64,000 nt of DNA from Paenibacillus ferrarius (GTDB lineage: Bacteria; Bacillota; Bacilli; Paenibacillales; NBRC-103111). The notes beneath the pieces are model-generated. The model worked only from the letters and a program-made list of their open reading frames with translations. It made no database searches and was not told the DNA's origin. This document shows, piece by piece, positions 33,977 to 43,582 of the stretch (its first letter is position 1; the number at the start of each line of letters is the position of its first letter). Position numbers and translations under genes: made by a program. The stretch lies in the NCBI RefSeq assembly GCF_002027705.1, contig NZ_MBTG01000072.1, positions 62,001 through 126,000 on the forward strand, read 5' to 3'.

Positions 33977-34243
33977 TCAGACTTGCCACGGCCAGGGGGG
34001 TTCTACCCACTGCCATGGATGTTTGGAATAGGCGTGACCGAACGGCATCAGCGGACCGAATTCCAGCTCGAATTGATTCGCAAGCTGCATTCTTTTTTGT
34101 GCGAATTGATTGTATTGCTGCAAAGCCCCTATATCTTCAGGATGCGTATCCAAATATAAGGTCAATTCGACTAGAACAAAATCTACCGCTTGCAGATCAT
34201 GAAGCTGCTTGTAGTAAGACTCAGGTACCATAGCGTGGCTCAT
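33977..34243 (-). CDS. cotJB: Spore coat protein CotJB
   Basis: The 88-residue protein has the CotJB pattern: YYKQLHDLQAVDFVLVELTL, LDTHPEDIGALQQYNQ and a C-terminal tryptophan/proline-rich tail (WQWVEPPWPWQV). The start at 34243 uses AAGGAG located inside the end of cotJA, so translation is coupled. It acts with CotJA and CotJC in the coat. Confidence 0.93.
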   Translation of the reverse strand: MSHAMVPESYYKQLHDLQAVDFVLVELTLYLDTHPEDIGALQQYNQFAQKRMQLANQFELEFGPLMPFGHAYSKHPWQWVEPPWPWQV

Positions 34244-34245
34244 CG

Positions 34246-34464
34246 TTATCGCACTCCTTCAACGTCTTTGGCTTCATACGGTCCGTAAAGCGCTGGCCAG
34301 AGAGTCCCTCTTCTCAAAGCTTCGTAGGGGCTGAATTGCGGCAATCCCGGAGGCTGAAAATTCAAATACAATTGCGGCGGTGTGTTATAGAATTTCACAC
34401 GGACCGGCGGGCAAGGATCAAAAGGACTGATGTAGGGATAATACTTTTTGAATTGCGATTGCAT
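34246..34464 (-). CDS. cotJA: Spore coat-associated protein CotJA
   Basis: The 72-residue proline/tyrosine-rich protein matches CotJA: PYISPFDPCPPVRVKFYNTP, LYLNFQPPGLPQFSPYEALRRGTLWPALYGPY. AAGGAGGAG precedes the ATG. It is the first gene of the cotJABC operon, expected to be made in the mother cell (sigma-E in B. subtilis). I could not assign a sigma-E promoter with confidence in the bases upstream. Confidence 0.92.
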   Translation of the reverse strand: MQSQFKKYYPYISPFDPCPPVRVKFYNTPPQLYLNFQPPGLPQFSPYEALRRGTLWPALYGPYEAKDVEGVR

Positions 34465-34656
34465 ATGTCTCCTCCTTTATTTTCAAATTCCGTGCAATTA
34501 TCCATAGCGCCAAATGCCTATATGTTCGTTATATGCAGCAGGACTTGGCCAAAATCACATGATTTCCAACATTTCCAACTGGTCTAACCCTATTGTTAGC
34601 GGCTACAATAAGATCAGTTCTCGACATTTCACCATGAATGACAACAGGAGGGAATG

Positions 34657-35343
34657 ATGATAATCAAATCCAAGCTACTTCTTGCCGCCGCACTTGCAAT
34701 GACGGTTTCTGCAAGCAGTCTAGTAGATGCTTTGCCTGCATCTGCCGCAGCCGCTTCTGCCAGCAGCACACAGCTGACACAAGGAATGAGCAGTTCCTCC
34801 GTATCTGAGCTGCAGCAAAATTTGAAAACCCTCGGATTTTTTACATATCCTACGGTAACCGGTTACTTTGGAACGATTACGACACAAGCTGTTAAGGATT
34901 ACCAGAAAGCTTATCTTTTGCCGCAAACAGGTGTTGTTGATGTGACCACGAAGACCAGCATTTCCCATGCCATAACGAAGCGCGCGTTGCTCGCTGATGC
35001 ACTTACGTATGAGCATGTCCCTTATGTATGGGGCGGCAGCACCGCGGCAGGTTTCGATTGCTCCGGTTTCATCTATTTCATGTTTCAGAAATTTGGAATT
35101 CCTGCCGCACGGACGACCGCCAAGGCGCTTTTCGACAGCGGTGCATCGGTCAATACAAGCCAATTGCAACCAGGCGACCTCGTATTCTTCGCAATCGCTG
35201 CGCCCGGAGTCGTGGATCATGTCGGCTTCTACATGGGGAACGGCCAGTTCCTATCCGCCACGCGTTCCGCGGGGATTTATCCTCAAGCACTTATGAACTC
35301 GTATTGGGGACCGAAATATTTGGGAGCCAAACGGGTATTTTAA
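34657..35343 (+). CDS. Secreted NlpC/P60 endopeptidase with peptidoglycan-binding domain
   Basis: The 228-residue protein has a signal peptide (IIKSKLLLAAALAMTVSASS, cleavage near ASA), a PG_binding_1 domain (residues about 40-100, VSELQQNLKTLGFF and GYFGTITTQAVKDYQKA) and a C40 NlpC/P60 domain: catalytic Cys in AGFDCSGFIYF and His in VVDHVGFYMGNG. It should cleave cell-wall stem peptides outside the cell. The second of two adjacent ATGs gives the better spacing to AGGAGGG. It stands alone and has a strong terminator. Confidence 0.93.
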   Translation: MIIKSKLLLAAALAMTVSASSLVDALPASAAAASASSTQLTQGMSSSSVSELQQNLKTLGFFTYPTVTGYFGTITTQAVKDYQKAYLLPQTGVVDVTTKTSISHAITKRALLADALTYEHVPYVWGGSTAAGFDCSGFIYFMFQKFGIPAARTTAKALFDSGASVNTSQLQPGDLVFFAIAAPGVVDHVGFYMGNGQFLSATRSAGIYPQALMNSYWGPKYLGAKRVF

Positions 35344-35345
35344 TG

Positions 35346-35393
35346 AAAAAAGTCCTTGCCTTGTTGCTGTTTAGCAACAAGGCAAGGACTTTT
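35346..35393. terminator. Strong bidirectional terminator
   Basis: AAAGTCCTTGCCTTGTTGCT pairs perfectly with AGCAACAAGGCAAGGACTTT around a four-base loop, with A-run before and T-run after. Confidence 0.93.
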
Positions 35394-35419
35394 GATTATG
35401 CAAACGAGAATGTGCTGGA

Positions 35420-36466
35420 TTAGTCCAGCTTAATGTTTAATTTCAACAAGCCTGCTTTGCGCATAGCCTGATAAATAATTACGACCAACGGACCTAGGAA
35501 TAGTCCCGTGATCCCTAACAGCTCGAAGCCCAAATACAAACTAATCAGCGCCGCAAGCGCGTTAATGCCAACTGCATCGCTTAACACCTTAGGTTCTACA
35601 ATCCTGCGGAATATCGTCAAAACAAGGAACAGAATCAATAATCCCACGCCCATCCCTGTATGTCCAAGCAGCAGTTGATAGGTGAGCCACGGTATAAAGA
35701 CAAGTCCTGTACCGACGACCGGAACGAACTCCATGACCATGACCAGCAGCGAAATCGCCAGCGGGTATTCCGCATTCAGCAGCAATAACCCCATGAACGT
35801 AACCAAGTACGTCAATACTGCCATGATGAGCTGTGCCCGAATGAAGCCAAAAATAGCTTCCCGCAAATAGACAAGCACATGTTCCATTTTATCTTTGGTT
35901 TGCTCTTCAAACATCGAAAGGAAGGCAATTTTCAGCTTAGGCAAGCTGTACATAAATAGATACAACGCGATGACGTACACGATCATTAACATAAATAAAT
36001 TCGGAATTTTCCCTGCCATGTTTAAGAAAAATCCAGAGATCCCGGTTAGGGCATCGGTTAAAGCGCTGGTTAAGGTTGCCGTGCTTCTCTCCACCCAGCT
36101 TTGTACCTGTGCAGCCATTTCCGGTGATAAGGAATCATAGAATACCTGCGTTTTCAAGACAGCCTGATCGACATATTTATTGACTTCAGCCATGTAATTT
36201 GGCGCTTTGCGGCCGAGATCTATAATCTCAGTGACAACATTCAGGCCGATGAAGTAAACCAATGTCAAGGTTAGCAAAGTGAACAATGTACTGATGATGG
36301 TTGCTGCAACAAATCGGTTCACCTTGATGATACGTGTAAGAAGAATCGTCAACGGGTCCAAGAATATAGCCGTCACGAGTGCGAGTAGAAAGGGAAGCCC
36401 TATGGTAAACAAGCCGTAAAGCAAAATCATGCCAAGCACCATAATTAAGGCCGTCTTAGGCGACAT
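35420..36466 (-). CDS. AI-2E-family/YtvI-like integral membrane protein
   Basis: The 348-residue protein has seven or eight membrane helices in the AI-2E transporter (PerM/YtvI) arrangement: an N-terminal helix pair (LIMVLGMILLYGLFTIGLPF), a soluble insert of about 100 residues, and the C-terminal block VMEFVPVVGTGLVFIPW, FRRIVEPKVLSDAVG and LGITGLFLGPLVVIIY. YtvI is a sporulation membrane protein in B. subtilis, but the family also contains Na/H antiporters, so the function is open. GGAGG precedes the ATG. It follows the CNNM/CBS gene after 14 bases and is probably co-transcribed. Confidence 0.85.
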   Translation of the reverse strand: MSPKTALIMVLGMILLYGLFTIGLPFLLALVTAIFLDPLTILLTRIIKVNRFVAATIISTLFTLLTLTLVYFIGLNVVTEIIDLGRKAPNYMAEVNKYVDQAVLKTQVFYDSLSPEMAAQVQSWVERSTATLTSALTDALTGISGFFLNMAGKIPNLFMLMIVYVIALYLFMYSLPKLKIAFLSMFEEQTKDKMEHVLVYLREAIFGFIRAQLIMAVLTYLVTFMGLLLLNAEYPLAISLLVMVMEFVPVVGTGLVFIPWLTYQLLLGHTGMGVGLLILFLVLTIFRRIVEPKVLSDAVGINALAALISLYLGFELLGITGLFLGPLVVIIYQAMRKAGLLKLNIKLD

Positions 36467-36480
36467 AGGGATTCCTCCGC

Positions 36481-37818
36481 TTATTCATTTCCGGGTTTTA
36501 CTTGATTTGTTTTGGTAATGTGAATACGTACGATTCGCAAGCGATCTACTTCCGATATCTCAAACACATGATTGCCGAACTCCACGGTTGTTCCCTTAAC
36601 AGGAGCGCCTTCGAGCTTCTTAAACAGCCAACCGCCGATCGAATCCACATCCTCATCTTCAATTTCAAGATCAAGCATGTCATTCAAATCTTCGATCAAT
36701 ACACGCCCGTCTACGGATGTATACTTTTCCTTCACTTCAACACCTGGGCGCTCGTCAGTATCAAATTCATCATGCAGTTCGCCGACGATTTCCTCCATGA
36801 TGTCCTCTAGTGTGAGGAGTCCGGCTGTACCGCCGTATTCATCCACAACGATAGCCAATTGAGAATGCTTTTTCTGCATTAATTTCAAAACACGACTGAC
36901 TTCCATCGACTCGGGAACATTGAGAATCGGCCGGATAAAGCTTTTTATCTCCTGTTCGACATCCGGGTCGGCTGTCAGTAGATCAACAATATGTACAAAG
37001 CCAACAATGGTGTCTTTATCCTGTGTGGCTACAGGGTATCGGGTATGTTTGGTTTCATGAACGATCCGCAAGTTTTCAATAAAGCCAAGCTCCAGAAACA
37101 GACAATCCATGTCCGTTCTAGGCAGCATAACTTCTCTGGCAATACGTTCGGAGAATTCGAAAATATTATCGAACAGCACCATTTCATCTTGATCAATGTG
37201 GCCGCTTTTCACACTTTCATCCATCAGGATTCGAATTTCTTCCTCGGTATGAGCGGCTTCATGCTCGCTGGCGGGTTCAACCCCGACCCAAGACAGAAAT
37301 TTATTCGCCGTTCCATTGAGCAGCCAAATGATCGGACGAAATATCTTATAGAAATAAAGCAACGGTGCCGAGAGCCACAAAGAGGTTAACTCCGGTTTTT
37401 GAATCGCGAATGACTTCGGTGCCAACTCCCCAAGCACGATATGCAGAAAAGTAATGATTCCAAATGAAACGATGAAGGACACGGCGCTTGTATACACCGA
37501 AGGTTCCACACCTAATTTGTGAAAAAGAGGTTCCATTATCAGATCAGCAATCGCCGGCTCGCCAACCCACCCTAAACCGAGAGAAGCAAGTGTAATCCCT
37601 AATTGGGTAGCAGACAAATAAGTATCGAGCTTGGACGTTACCGTATTGGCAAATTTCGCTTTGCCGCTGCCTTCATTAACCAACTGCTGGATACGCGATT
37701 GACGCACCTTCACAAGTGCAAATTCCGCAGCAACGAAGAAACCATTAAGCAAAACTAGAAAAATGACCAATACCATGTTGAGAACTATCGTACCGAAATC
37801 AAAGGACGTATGTGGCAA
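36481..37818 (-). CDS. CNNM/CBS/CorC_HlyC membrane protein (hemolysin family)
   Basis: The 445-residue protein has a DUF21/CNNM membrane domain (VLVIFLVLLNGFFVAAEFALVKVR; further helices to about 190), two CBS domains (MLPRTDMDCL near 240; KKHSQLAIVVDEYGGTAGLLTLEDIMEE near 310) and a C-terminal CorC_HlyC domain. Such proteins are implicated in Mg2+ or other cation export. The start is TTG at 37818 with AAGGAG ten bases upstream. The name 'hemolysin' is historical. Confidence 0.9.
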   Translation of the reverse strand: MPHTSFDFGTIVLNMVLVIFLVLLNGFFVAAEFALVKVRQSRIQQLVNEGSGKAKFANTVTSKLDTYLSATQLGITLASLGLGWVGEPAIADLIMEPLFHKLGVEPSVYTSAVSFIVSFGIITFLHIVLGELAPKSFAIQKPELTSLWLSAPLLYFYKIFRPIIWLLNGTANKFLSWVGVEPASEHEAAHTEEEIRILMDESVKSGHIDQDEMVLFDNIFEFSERIAREVMLPRTDMDCLFLELGFIENLRIVHETKHTRYPVATQDKDTIVGFVHIVDLLTADPDVEQEIKSFIRPILNVPESMEVSRVLKLMQKKHSQLAIVVDEYGGTAGLLTLEDIMEEIVGELHDEFDTDERPGVEVKEKYTSVDGRVLIEDLNDMLDLEIEDEDVDSIGGWLFKKLEGAPVKGTTVEFGNHVFEISEVDRLRIVRIHITKTNQVKPGNE

Positions 37819-37847
37819 TTGCGTATATCTCCTTCAGAATAGATGAT

Positions 37848-38975
37848 TTAGATAATAGCTTTACGGTTCTTAAAATCAACAGTTCGGTAATACGAATCGG
37901 CTACCAAAAGATTGGGACCGCAGCATGAAGCCGCACTGCAGAAACAGTTCACACGCTGATTCAAGGGATTATGCTCCCAACGGGCAAATATGGTATCAAG
38001 ACCGTCATTGTGAATGCTGCCTAATGGCGGTTCGTTGGCAAAGTCCGTCACGAACACTTCGCCTGTAAAAGTGCTTACGTTCAGCCGGTTCCGGCCGTCA
38101 GGGTCATTCCTGACCGTTACGTTCGGTTCTTCGCGAAGCCTTTTGACCAACAACCGATCCTCCTGCAGTTCATTGCAAGCGAAGAAAGGCAAAGTCCCAA
38201 ACAGCATCCACATCTCAGGGTTGCGGCTGTCTAGAAGCCGATGGATACTCGTTCTTAACTCGTCCAGAGAGACCATCGGCAGATGCGAGGCGAATGAGCT
38301 CGCATACATGGGATGAACCTCATGCCGCTTACAGCCCATCTCATTAATCAGCTCGTGAATCTGCGGCAATTTCTCATGTGTTCGCGTATTAATCATGGAT
38401 TCGGCCGAGACATACAGCCCGCCTTTGCTCAGCGCAATCGTATTCTCAACCATCCGCTCATACATCCGAGCCGCGGTTTCTTGTCCAACTGGCCGCTGGG
38501 CATTCACAAAGCCGACCTGATGGAAATCATCGGCATTCAAGTAATTGAATGAGATATGCATCACATCCAAATAAGGAGCAAGCAGCTCATAACGTTCCAG
38601 ATCAAGGGTTAAATTCGAGTTGATTTGCGTACGAATGCCACGCTCGCGCGCGTACTTGAGGATCGGGAGCATATAATCTTTGACAATCTTGATATGATAG
38701 GAGGGTTCTCCGCCTGTCAAACTGATTGTCTCCAAATGTTCGACCTCGTCAAGCTTATTCAAAATGACCGGCAAAGGAATGCGAGGTCCTTCTGTCATAG
38801 TAAGAGAATCCCCTACCGCACAATGCTCGCATCGCATATTGCACAGATTTGTTATGGTCAATTCGACACTGGTTAATACATGTTTCCCAAATTTACGATA
38901 AGACCGAATCGGGTCCCATGGATCGTAAGACGGGGTTAGCTCCGGTAAGATGGAGTGTGTTCCATTCATATTCAT
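37848..38975 (-). CDS. yfkAB: Radical SAM protein YfkAB (CxCxxxxC motif)
   Basis: The 375-residue protein has the radical SAM iron-sulfur motif CNMRCEHC (residues 46-53), the GGEP motif (SLTGGEPSYH) and a C-terminal CFCSAASCC, the CxCxxxxC motif that defines YfkAB. It would cleave SAM to a radical; the substrate is unknown. The gene is full length, combining the YfkA and YfkB parts. AGGTG lies before the ATG at 38975. Confidence 0.93.
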   Translation of the reverse strand: MNMNGTHSILPELTPSYDPWDPIRSYRKFGKHVLTSVELTITNLCNMRCEHCAVGDSLTMTEGPRIPLPVILNKLDEVEHLETISLTGGEPSYHIKIVKDYMLPILKYARERGIRTQINSNLTLDLERYELLAPYLDVMHISFNYLNADDFHQVGFVNAQRPVGQETAARMYERMVENTIALSKGGLYVSAESMINTRTHEKLPQIHELINEMGCKRHEVHPMYASSFASHLPMVSLDELRTSIHRLLDSRNPEMWMLFGTLPFFACNELQEDRLLVKRLREEPNVTVRNDPDGRNRLNVSTFTGEVFVTDFANEPPLGSIHNDGLDTIFARWEHNPLNQRVNCFCSAASCCGPNLLVADSYYRTVDFKNRKAII

Positions 38976-39063
38976 GCTGTATGCACCTGACCTATCATTT
39001 CCTATTCACTTGCCCAAATGTTGCTATCATGGCTATACCTATGCCCTATATTGTAACTTATGA

Positions 39064-39095
39064 TTGAAAAAAAAGAAAACGGCCACAAGGACCGT
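39064..39095 (-). terminator. Terminator of the MMPL transporter gene
   Basis: On the minus strand ACGGTCC...GGCCGT folds into a hairpin followed by TTTTCTTTTTTTT. Confidence 0.75.
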
Positions 39096-39104
39096 ATCTG
39101 TCAA

Positions 39105-41327
39105 TTACGGCTTATCTGCCGCTTTATCTGTTCGGATATGCAGCCATTTTGGCGCCCACCAGTTCGCATTGCCTAACAATTTCATCAGCGCGGGAACCAG
39201 CATGACGCGAACGATCGTGGCATCAATCAGAACCGCAAGACCCAATCCGAGACCAAGCGCCTTCATAATTTCGATATCCGTGAAGATGAAGGACCCTACG
39301 ACCACAACTAGAATGAAAGCAGCGCTCGTAATTAAGCTCCCTGTTTTTTTAAGGCCTTCTGCTGTACTCTTATCATTGTCACCGCTTTGCTCGTATTCCT
39401 CCATAATTCGTGAAATCAGGAACACCTCGTAATCCATGGATATCCCGAAGACAACACAGAAGATAATCACTGGCAGCGTCGCACTGATATAACCGATCGA
39501 AGTGATATGCAAAAGATCTGCCAAATAGCCGTATTGAAAAACTAACACCACAATCCCCAGACTTGCCCCTAAGCTCAGCATGTTCATGAGCACTGCTTTG
39601 AGCGGAAGCAAGACAGATCGGAAAGCGAAAAGAAGGACGATATAGGTAATTCCCATAACGAAAATCAGCACCGCCGGTATTTCATTCTGGATTCGATCTA
39701 TAATATCCAGACGATAAGCAGGTCCGCCCGTGACCGCTATCACCAAACCATCCTTGCTTACGCGGCGCAGCTCGCGTACCAGCTCGTCCGTTGAAGGGTC
39801 ATCCGTGTCCTTCTCTGGGACAACAATCAACAACGCGGTATGCCCTTTGGCTATTTTATTGTCCTCGATCTTCGACTTCACACTGGCATCCTTCAGCATC
39901 CTCGCTAAGTCTTGATCCGAATGCTGCCCCAGAGAGCTAATGAAGCTCTGCACTTCCTTCACGCCGGATACGCCTTTCACCTGCTCGCTATAGGCACGAA
40001 TCAGCCCTATAGATGTCTCATCCCATACCTCAGCTTCCGTATGGACAACGATTTGAATAGGGCCCGTCATGCGCGGATCATACGCAGCCTTGAGCAAATC
40101 AGCCCCGTACCGCGATTCATAGTTCGGGGGCAGTACTTCCGCATTAGGCACGCTTAACTTCATATGACTGATAGGTGTCATCGTATACAGCAAAGTACCG
40201 CCCACGAGGACAACTAATAGAACAGGCCGTCTCATTACGGTATAAGCAATACGTTCCCAGAATTGGGACGTTTCTTGTTTGCGAAAGCGCTTCGGCAAAA
40301 CTTGCAAAGAATTGATTTTTGTCCCCAAAATACCTAATAAAGAGAGCAGCAGCGTATTGGCTACGACTACGGAAATCGAAACGACGATCACGCCGCCTAG
40401 GCATAAGGATCGGAAAAACGTTAAATCAACGAACAGCATGCCGATTAATCCAATCAGGACAGCGATGCCAGAAAAGAAAATCGATTTTCCCGCGGTCTGG
40501 CACGTCATAGCTACCGCTTCTGCGACACTGTTTTGACGCTTGAGTTCTTCCCGAAATCGGCTAACGAGAAACAACGCATAATCAATACCGACAGCCAGAC
40601 CTAGCATGGTCACCATATTAGGCAGAAAATTCGATAAGGATTGATGCTGCGCAATAAAATAAGTGATGCCCAGCGTCAAGGTTACGCTCATTAATCCGAC
40701 AATCATCGGAAGCAGCGCAGCGACCAAGGTTCCGAATACAATCAATAAAACGATAAGTGCAATCGGAAGGCCAATTGCTTCTGATTTAGCAATATCATGC
40801 TTGCTGGCTACCTGCATGTCATGCAAAATGGCAGGTCCGCCCGTCACATACACCTTCATCCCACTGGGCGGATGTACAAGTCCCTTAAGTTCCGGGTATT
40901 TCTCTAGAGCCGGATCGGTATCCAGCTTCAAGGACAGCGTGACAGCTTGTACATTCCGATAGCCTTCATTTCGCGGTGTCGTGACGAACTTTACGCTTTC
41001 CACATAAGGGAGCTGCTTTAAATCATTCAGTGAATCCATGATCGTTTGTTGATGCCGTTCTTCCGTCATATCCAGCCCGTCGCCTGTATATACCAAGTTC
41101 AGCTGCGTAAGCGGGACACCCAGTTCATCTCGCAGCTGGATGAGGCCCTGATCAGACTCACTGCCCTTAGGCGTGAAGCCATTGTCCTTCAACATGCCAG
41201 GCGTTTGCTGTGCAAACATCGCAAAGCTGAGAAGCAGCACTATGCCAATGGCCAATACGAGCCAGCGGAAGCGGTGCATGGCATATCCCCATCTCCAGAA
41301 CTTCCCTTTAACCGTCGATTCTCTCAC
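39105..41327 (-). CDS. MMPL/RND-family transporter
   Basis: The 740-residue protein has two halves, each with a large extracytoplasmic loop and about six helices. The hallmark proton-relay segments are GLAVGIDYALFLVSRF (near 270) and FGISMDYEVFLISRIMEE (near 620), typical of YdfJ/YdgH-like MMPL exporters of lipids or drugs. The GTG at 41327 was chosen because GGGGG lies seven bases upstream and the extension to 41405 crosses the neighbouring terminator. The substrate is unknown. Confidence 0.92.
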   Translation of the reverse strand: MRESTVKGKFWRWGYAMHRFRWLVLAIGIVLLLSFAMFAQQTPGMLKDNGFTPKGSESDQGLIQLRDELGVPLTQLNLVYTGDGLDMTEERHQQTIMDSLNDLKQLPYVESVKFVTTPRNEGYRNVQAVTLSLKLDTDPALEKYPELKGLVHPPSGMKVYVTGGPAILHDMQVASKHDIAKSEAIGLPIALIVLLIVFGTLVAALLPMIVGLMSVTLTLGITYFIAQHQSLSNFLPNMVTMLGLAVGIDYALFLVSRFREELKRQNSVAEAVAMTCQTAGKSIFFSGIAVLIGLIGMLFVDLTFFRSLCLGGVIVVSISVVVANTLLLSLLGILGTKINSLQVLPKRFRKQETSQFWERIAYTVMRRPVLLVVLVGGTLLYTMTPISHMKLSVPNAEVLPPNYESRYGADLLKAAYDPRMTGPIQIVVHTEAEVWDETSIGLIRAYSEQVKGVSGVKEVQSFISSLGQHSDQDLARMLKDASVKSKIEDNKIAKGHTALLIVVPEKDTDDPSTDELVRELRRVSKDGLVIAVTGGPAYRLDIIDRIQNEIPAVLIFVMGITYIVLLFAFRSVLLPLKAVLMNMLSLGASLGIVVLVFQYGYLADLLHITSIGYISATLPVIIFCVVFGISMDYEVFLISRIMEEYEQSGDNDKSTAEGLKKTGSLITSAAFILVVVVGSFIFTDIEIMKALGLGLGLAVLIDATIVRVMLVPALMKLLGNANWWAPKWLHIRTDKAADKP

Positions 41328-41350
41328 AAGCGTACCCCCTAGATTCTCGC

Positions 41351-41377
41351 AAAAAGAACCTGGGAGCCCAGGTTCTT
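41351..41377 (-). terminator. Terminator of the first HD-GYP gene
   Basis: AAGAACCTGGG/CCCAGGTTCTT stem with a two-base centre, followed on the minus strand by TTTTT. Confidence 0.85.
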
Positions 41378-41401
41378 CTAGTTCGTTATCTATATTGTAT
41401 C

Positions 41402-42535
41402 TCAAAGAAGTGTCGGTATATGCGGATCTGTCCCCAGATCATCCACTTTAATTTCGCCAATTTCTGAAATCAAGACAGAAAGTCTCTTGGACAGATCAAT
41501 TTCGTAGGGCTCTTTCAATACGGTTCCCGCTTCATCCTGCAAGACGCGTACGATTGGTCTTTGGGGTACGGCCATGTTTAATTTGGAAACAATCCCGTAT
41601 TCGCCGGTGTTCAGCCGCACGGTAATTCCTAATGGATAGATGGCAATTTTGTCGCGGAACAAGGCGATTTGGCTCTGGTCGTACATCGTCGTTGATCCAG
41701 CGAACAACTGCTCCATAGCTTCATGGGGAAGAAGCGGCCTTCTGTACACTCTTGTCGTTGTCATCGCATCATAGGAATCCACAAGCCCGATCCATTTGGC
41801 AAATTCATTAATATCCGATCCCTGCAGACCACGCGGATAACCGCTTCCGTTGACACGTTCATGATGCTGAAGCGCGCAATGCGCCGAAATTAGCGGAATG
41901 TTCGGTTCTTCCTTCAGAATTTGAAAGCCATAGTTCGTATGGTTTTTCATTTCCGTGAACTCTTCTGGTGTCAGTTGCGAAGGCTTGCGCAGAATACCCA
42001 GCGGTACTTTGGTCTTGCCAATATCATGCAGCAAAGCGCCTAGTCCCAGTGTTTCCAAATTCTCGCGGCTGTAGCCGTAGCTGATCCCCAGCATAATCGC
42101 ATAAATACTCACGTTGACGGAATGCTGGAAAAGATAATTATCTTTAATATTCATATTATTGAGCATAACCATTGCCCCCTGATGGGCGCTTAAGTCGTCA
42201 ATAATCATCCTCATTACATCGCGAAAATTTCTTCCAATATCATAGTAGCTGACAGCCCCGCGCTTATTCGAATCCTCCATCACTTTCTTGAATGTATTTC
42301 GAATTTCGATGACAGCTCGGGTTCTCGTTTCGTCTTGGATGATGTCCTCTTGAATGACATCGTCCGTTCTTGAATCTTCTATGTAGATATAATCGATACC
42401 ATACGAAAAAAGCCGATCAATTAGTCTCTGAGTTAGCTCCACGTTAACGGCCAACAACACCATACCATCGTCGTTGTAAATATTCTTGGCCAGCCTCATT
42501 CCAGGATGACACATGTTGATCGGCATTAACAGCAT
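41402..42535 (-). CDS. HD-GYP domain phosphohydrolase, copy 1
   Basis: The 377-residue protein has a short N-terminal domain and an HD-GYP phosphodiesterase domain, with LLHDIGKTKVP near 165 and HHERVNGSGYP near 225. HD-GYP enzymes usually hydrolyse cyclic di-GMP. The GYP motif here has Asn at the position that is usually Asp (HHExxDGxGYP). There is no membrane segment. GGGGG precedes the ATG at 42535. Confidence 0.9.
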   Translation of the reverse strand: MLLMPINMCHPGMRLAKNIYNDDGMVLLAVNVELTQRLIDRLFSYGIDYIYIEDSRTDDVIQEDIIQDETRTRAVIEIRNTFKKVMEDSNKRGAVSYYDIGRNFRDVMRMIIDDLSAHQGAMVMLNNMNIKDNYLFQHSVNVSIYAIMLGISYGYSRENLETLGLGALLHDIGKTKVPLGILRKPSQLTPEEFTEMKNHTNYGFQILKEEPNIPLISAHCALQHHERVNGSGYPRGLQGSDINEFAKWIGLVDSYDAMTTTRVYRRPLLPHEAMEQLFAGSTTMYDQSQIALFRDKIAIYPLGITVRLNTGEYGIVSKLNMAVPQRPIVRVLQDEAGTVLKEPYEIDLSKRLSVLISEIGEIKVDDLGTDPHIPTLL

Positions 42536-42604
42536 TTAAGGACCCCCGCTAGCTGAGCGTTATTTTCTATCTAAATGTAATAGATTTCACAAAAAAGTTC
42601 AACA

Positions 42605-42632
42605 GAAAAAACCGCATCATTCGACGCGGTTC
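42605..42632 (-). terminator. Terminator of uppP
   Basis: AACCGC/GCGGTT hairpin, followed on the minus strand by TTTTTT, 20 bases after the uppP stop. Confidence 0.85.
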
Positions 42633-42652
42633 GCTAAATATTTGAAATATGA

Positions 42653-43465
42653 TTACTTTAAGAACATATAAAGTGCAAAAACGATAGCTACGGCAAACCG
42701 ATAGTAAGCAAAATACGTTAATTTCATGTTTTGAACAAGCTTGATAAAGGAAACAACCGCTAACAAAGCGACGATGAAAGCTACGATAAAACCAACTGCG
42801 AAAAAGGGTAAATCCGTGGAAGAAAGAGCGTCATAATTTTTCAAAAAGTACACGCCTGATGCGCCGAACATAATTGGAATTGCCATGATGAACGTAAAGT
42901 CAGCAGAAGCTGCGCGGCTTACGCCAGACAGCATGCCCCCGGCAATCGTAGAGCCGGACCGTGAGAATCCTGGCCAGATGGAGACTAGCTGCCACAGCCC
43001 GATGAAGAAAGCCTGACGATACGTTAAGTCATCCAGAACCATCGTACTCGGCTGGGCTTTTCTCTTTTCAGCAATGATCAGCAGAATCCCGCCCAAGACC
43101 AGACCAACGAGAACCGTCGTGGTGTTAAACAGCTTCTCATCGACAACATGGCTAAATTTCAAACCAATCACACCTGCAGGCAAAATACCGATCAGGATAT
43201 GCAGCAAGTTCAACTTCTTGCCAGTTCTGCTTTCACTTTTTCTTTTCACTAAACCAAACAAGGATAAAATACGTTTCCAATAAATGATCACGACAGCCAT
43301 AATGGCCCCCAATTGGATGACAAAATCAAAAGTTTTCATCACTTGATCATTTTCTGTGTTCAGCAAGCTTTGCGCTAGAATCATATGCCCCGTAGATGAG
43401 ACGGGCAAGAACTCGGTCAAGCCTTCGACGATCCCAATGATGATCGCTTCAAAAATAGTATGCAT
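42653..43465 (-). CDS. uppP: Undecaprenyl-diphosphatase
   Basis: The 270-residue membrane protein dephosphorylates undecaprenyl diphosphate to recycle the wall-precursor carrier. The BacA/UppP motifs are visible: EGLTEFLPVSSTGHMIL (residues 15-31) and WPGFSRSGSTIAGGM (near 163). About eight membrane segments are predicted. AGGGGGAAA precedes the ATG. It is a single-gene unit. Confidence 0.96.
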   Translation of the reverse strand: MHTIFEAIIIGIVEGLTEFLPVSSTGHMILAQSLLNTENDQVMKTFDFVIQLGAIMAVVIIYWKRILSLFGLVKRKSESRTGKKLNLLHILIGILPAGVIGLKFSHVVDEKLFNTTTVLVGLVLGGILLIIAEKRKAQPSTMVLDDLTYRQAFFIGLWQLVSIWPGFSRSGSTIAGGMLSGVSRAASADFTFIMAIPIMFGASGVYFLKNYDALSSTDLPFFAVGFIVAFIVALLAVVSFIKLVQNMKLTYFAYYRFAVAIVFALYMFLK

Positions 43466-43582
43466 GGTTTCCCCCTAAATTGTGAGAGTTAATTAATTGA
43501 TGCCTGTCCAATTATCTATTCTACTTGCAACTTGGTGATTCTGACAACTTTTTTGATAAAGCTTTACACGAACTACATAATT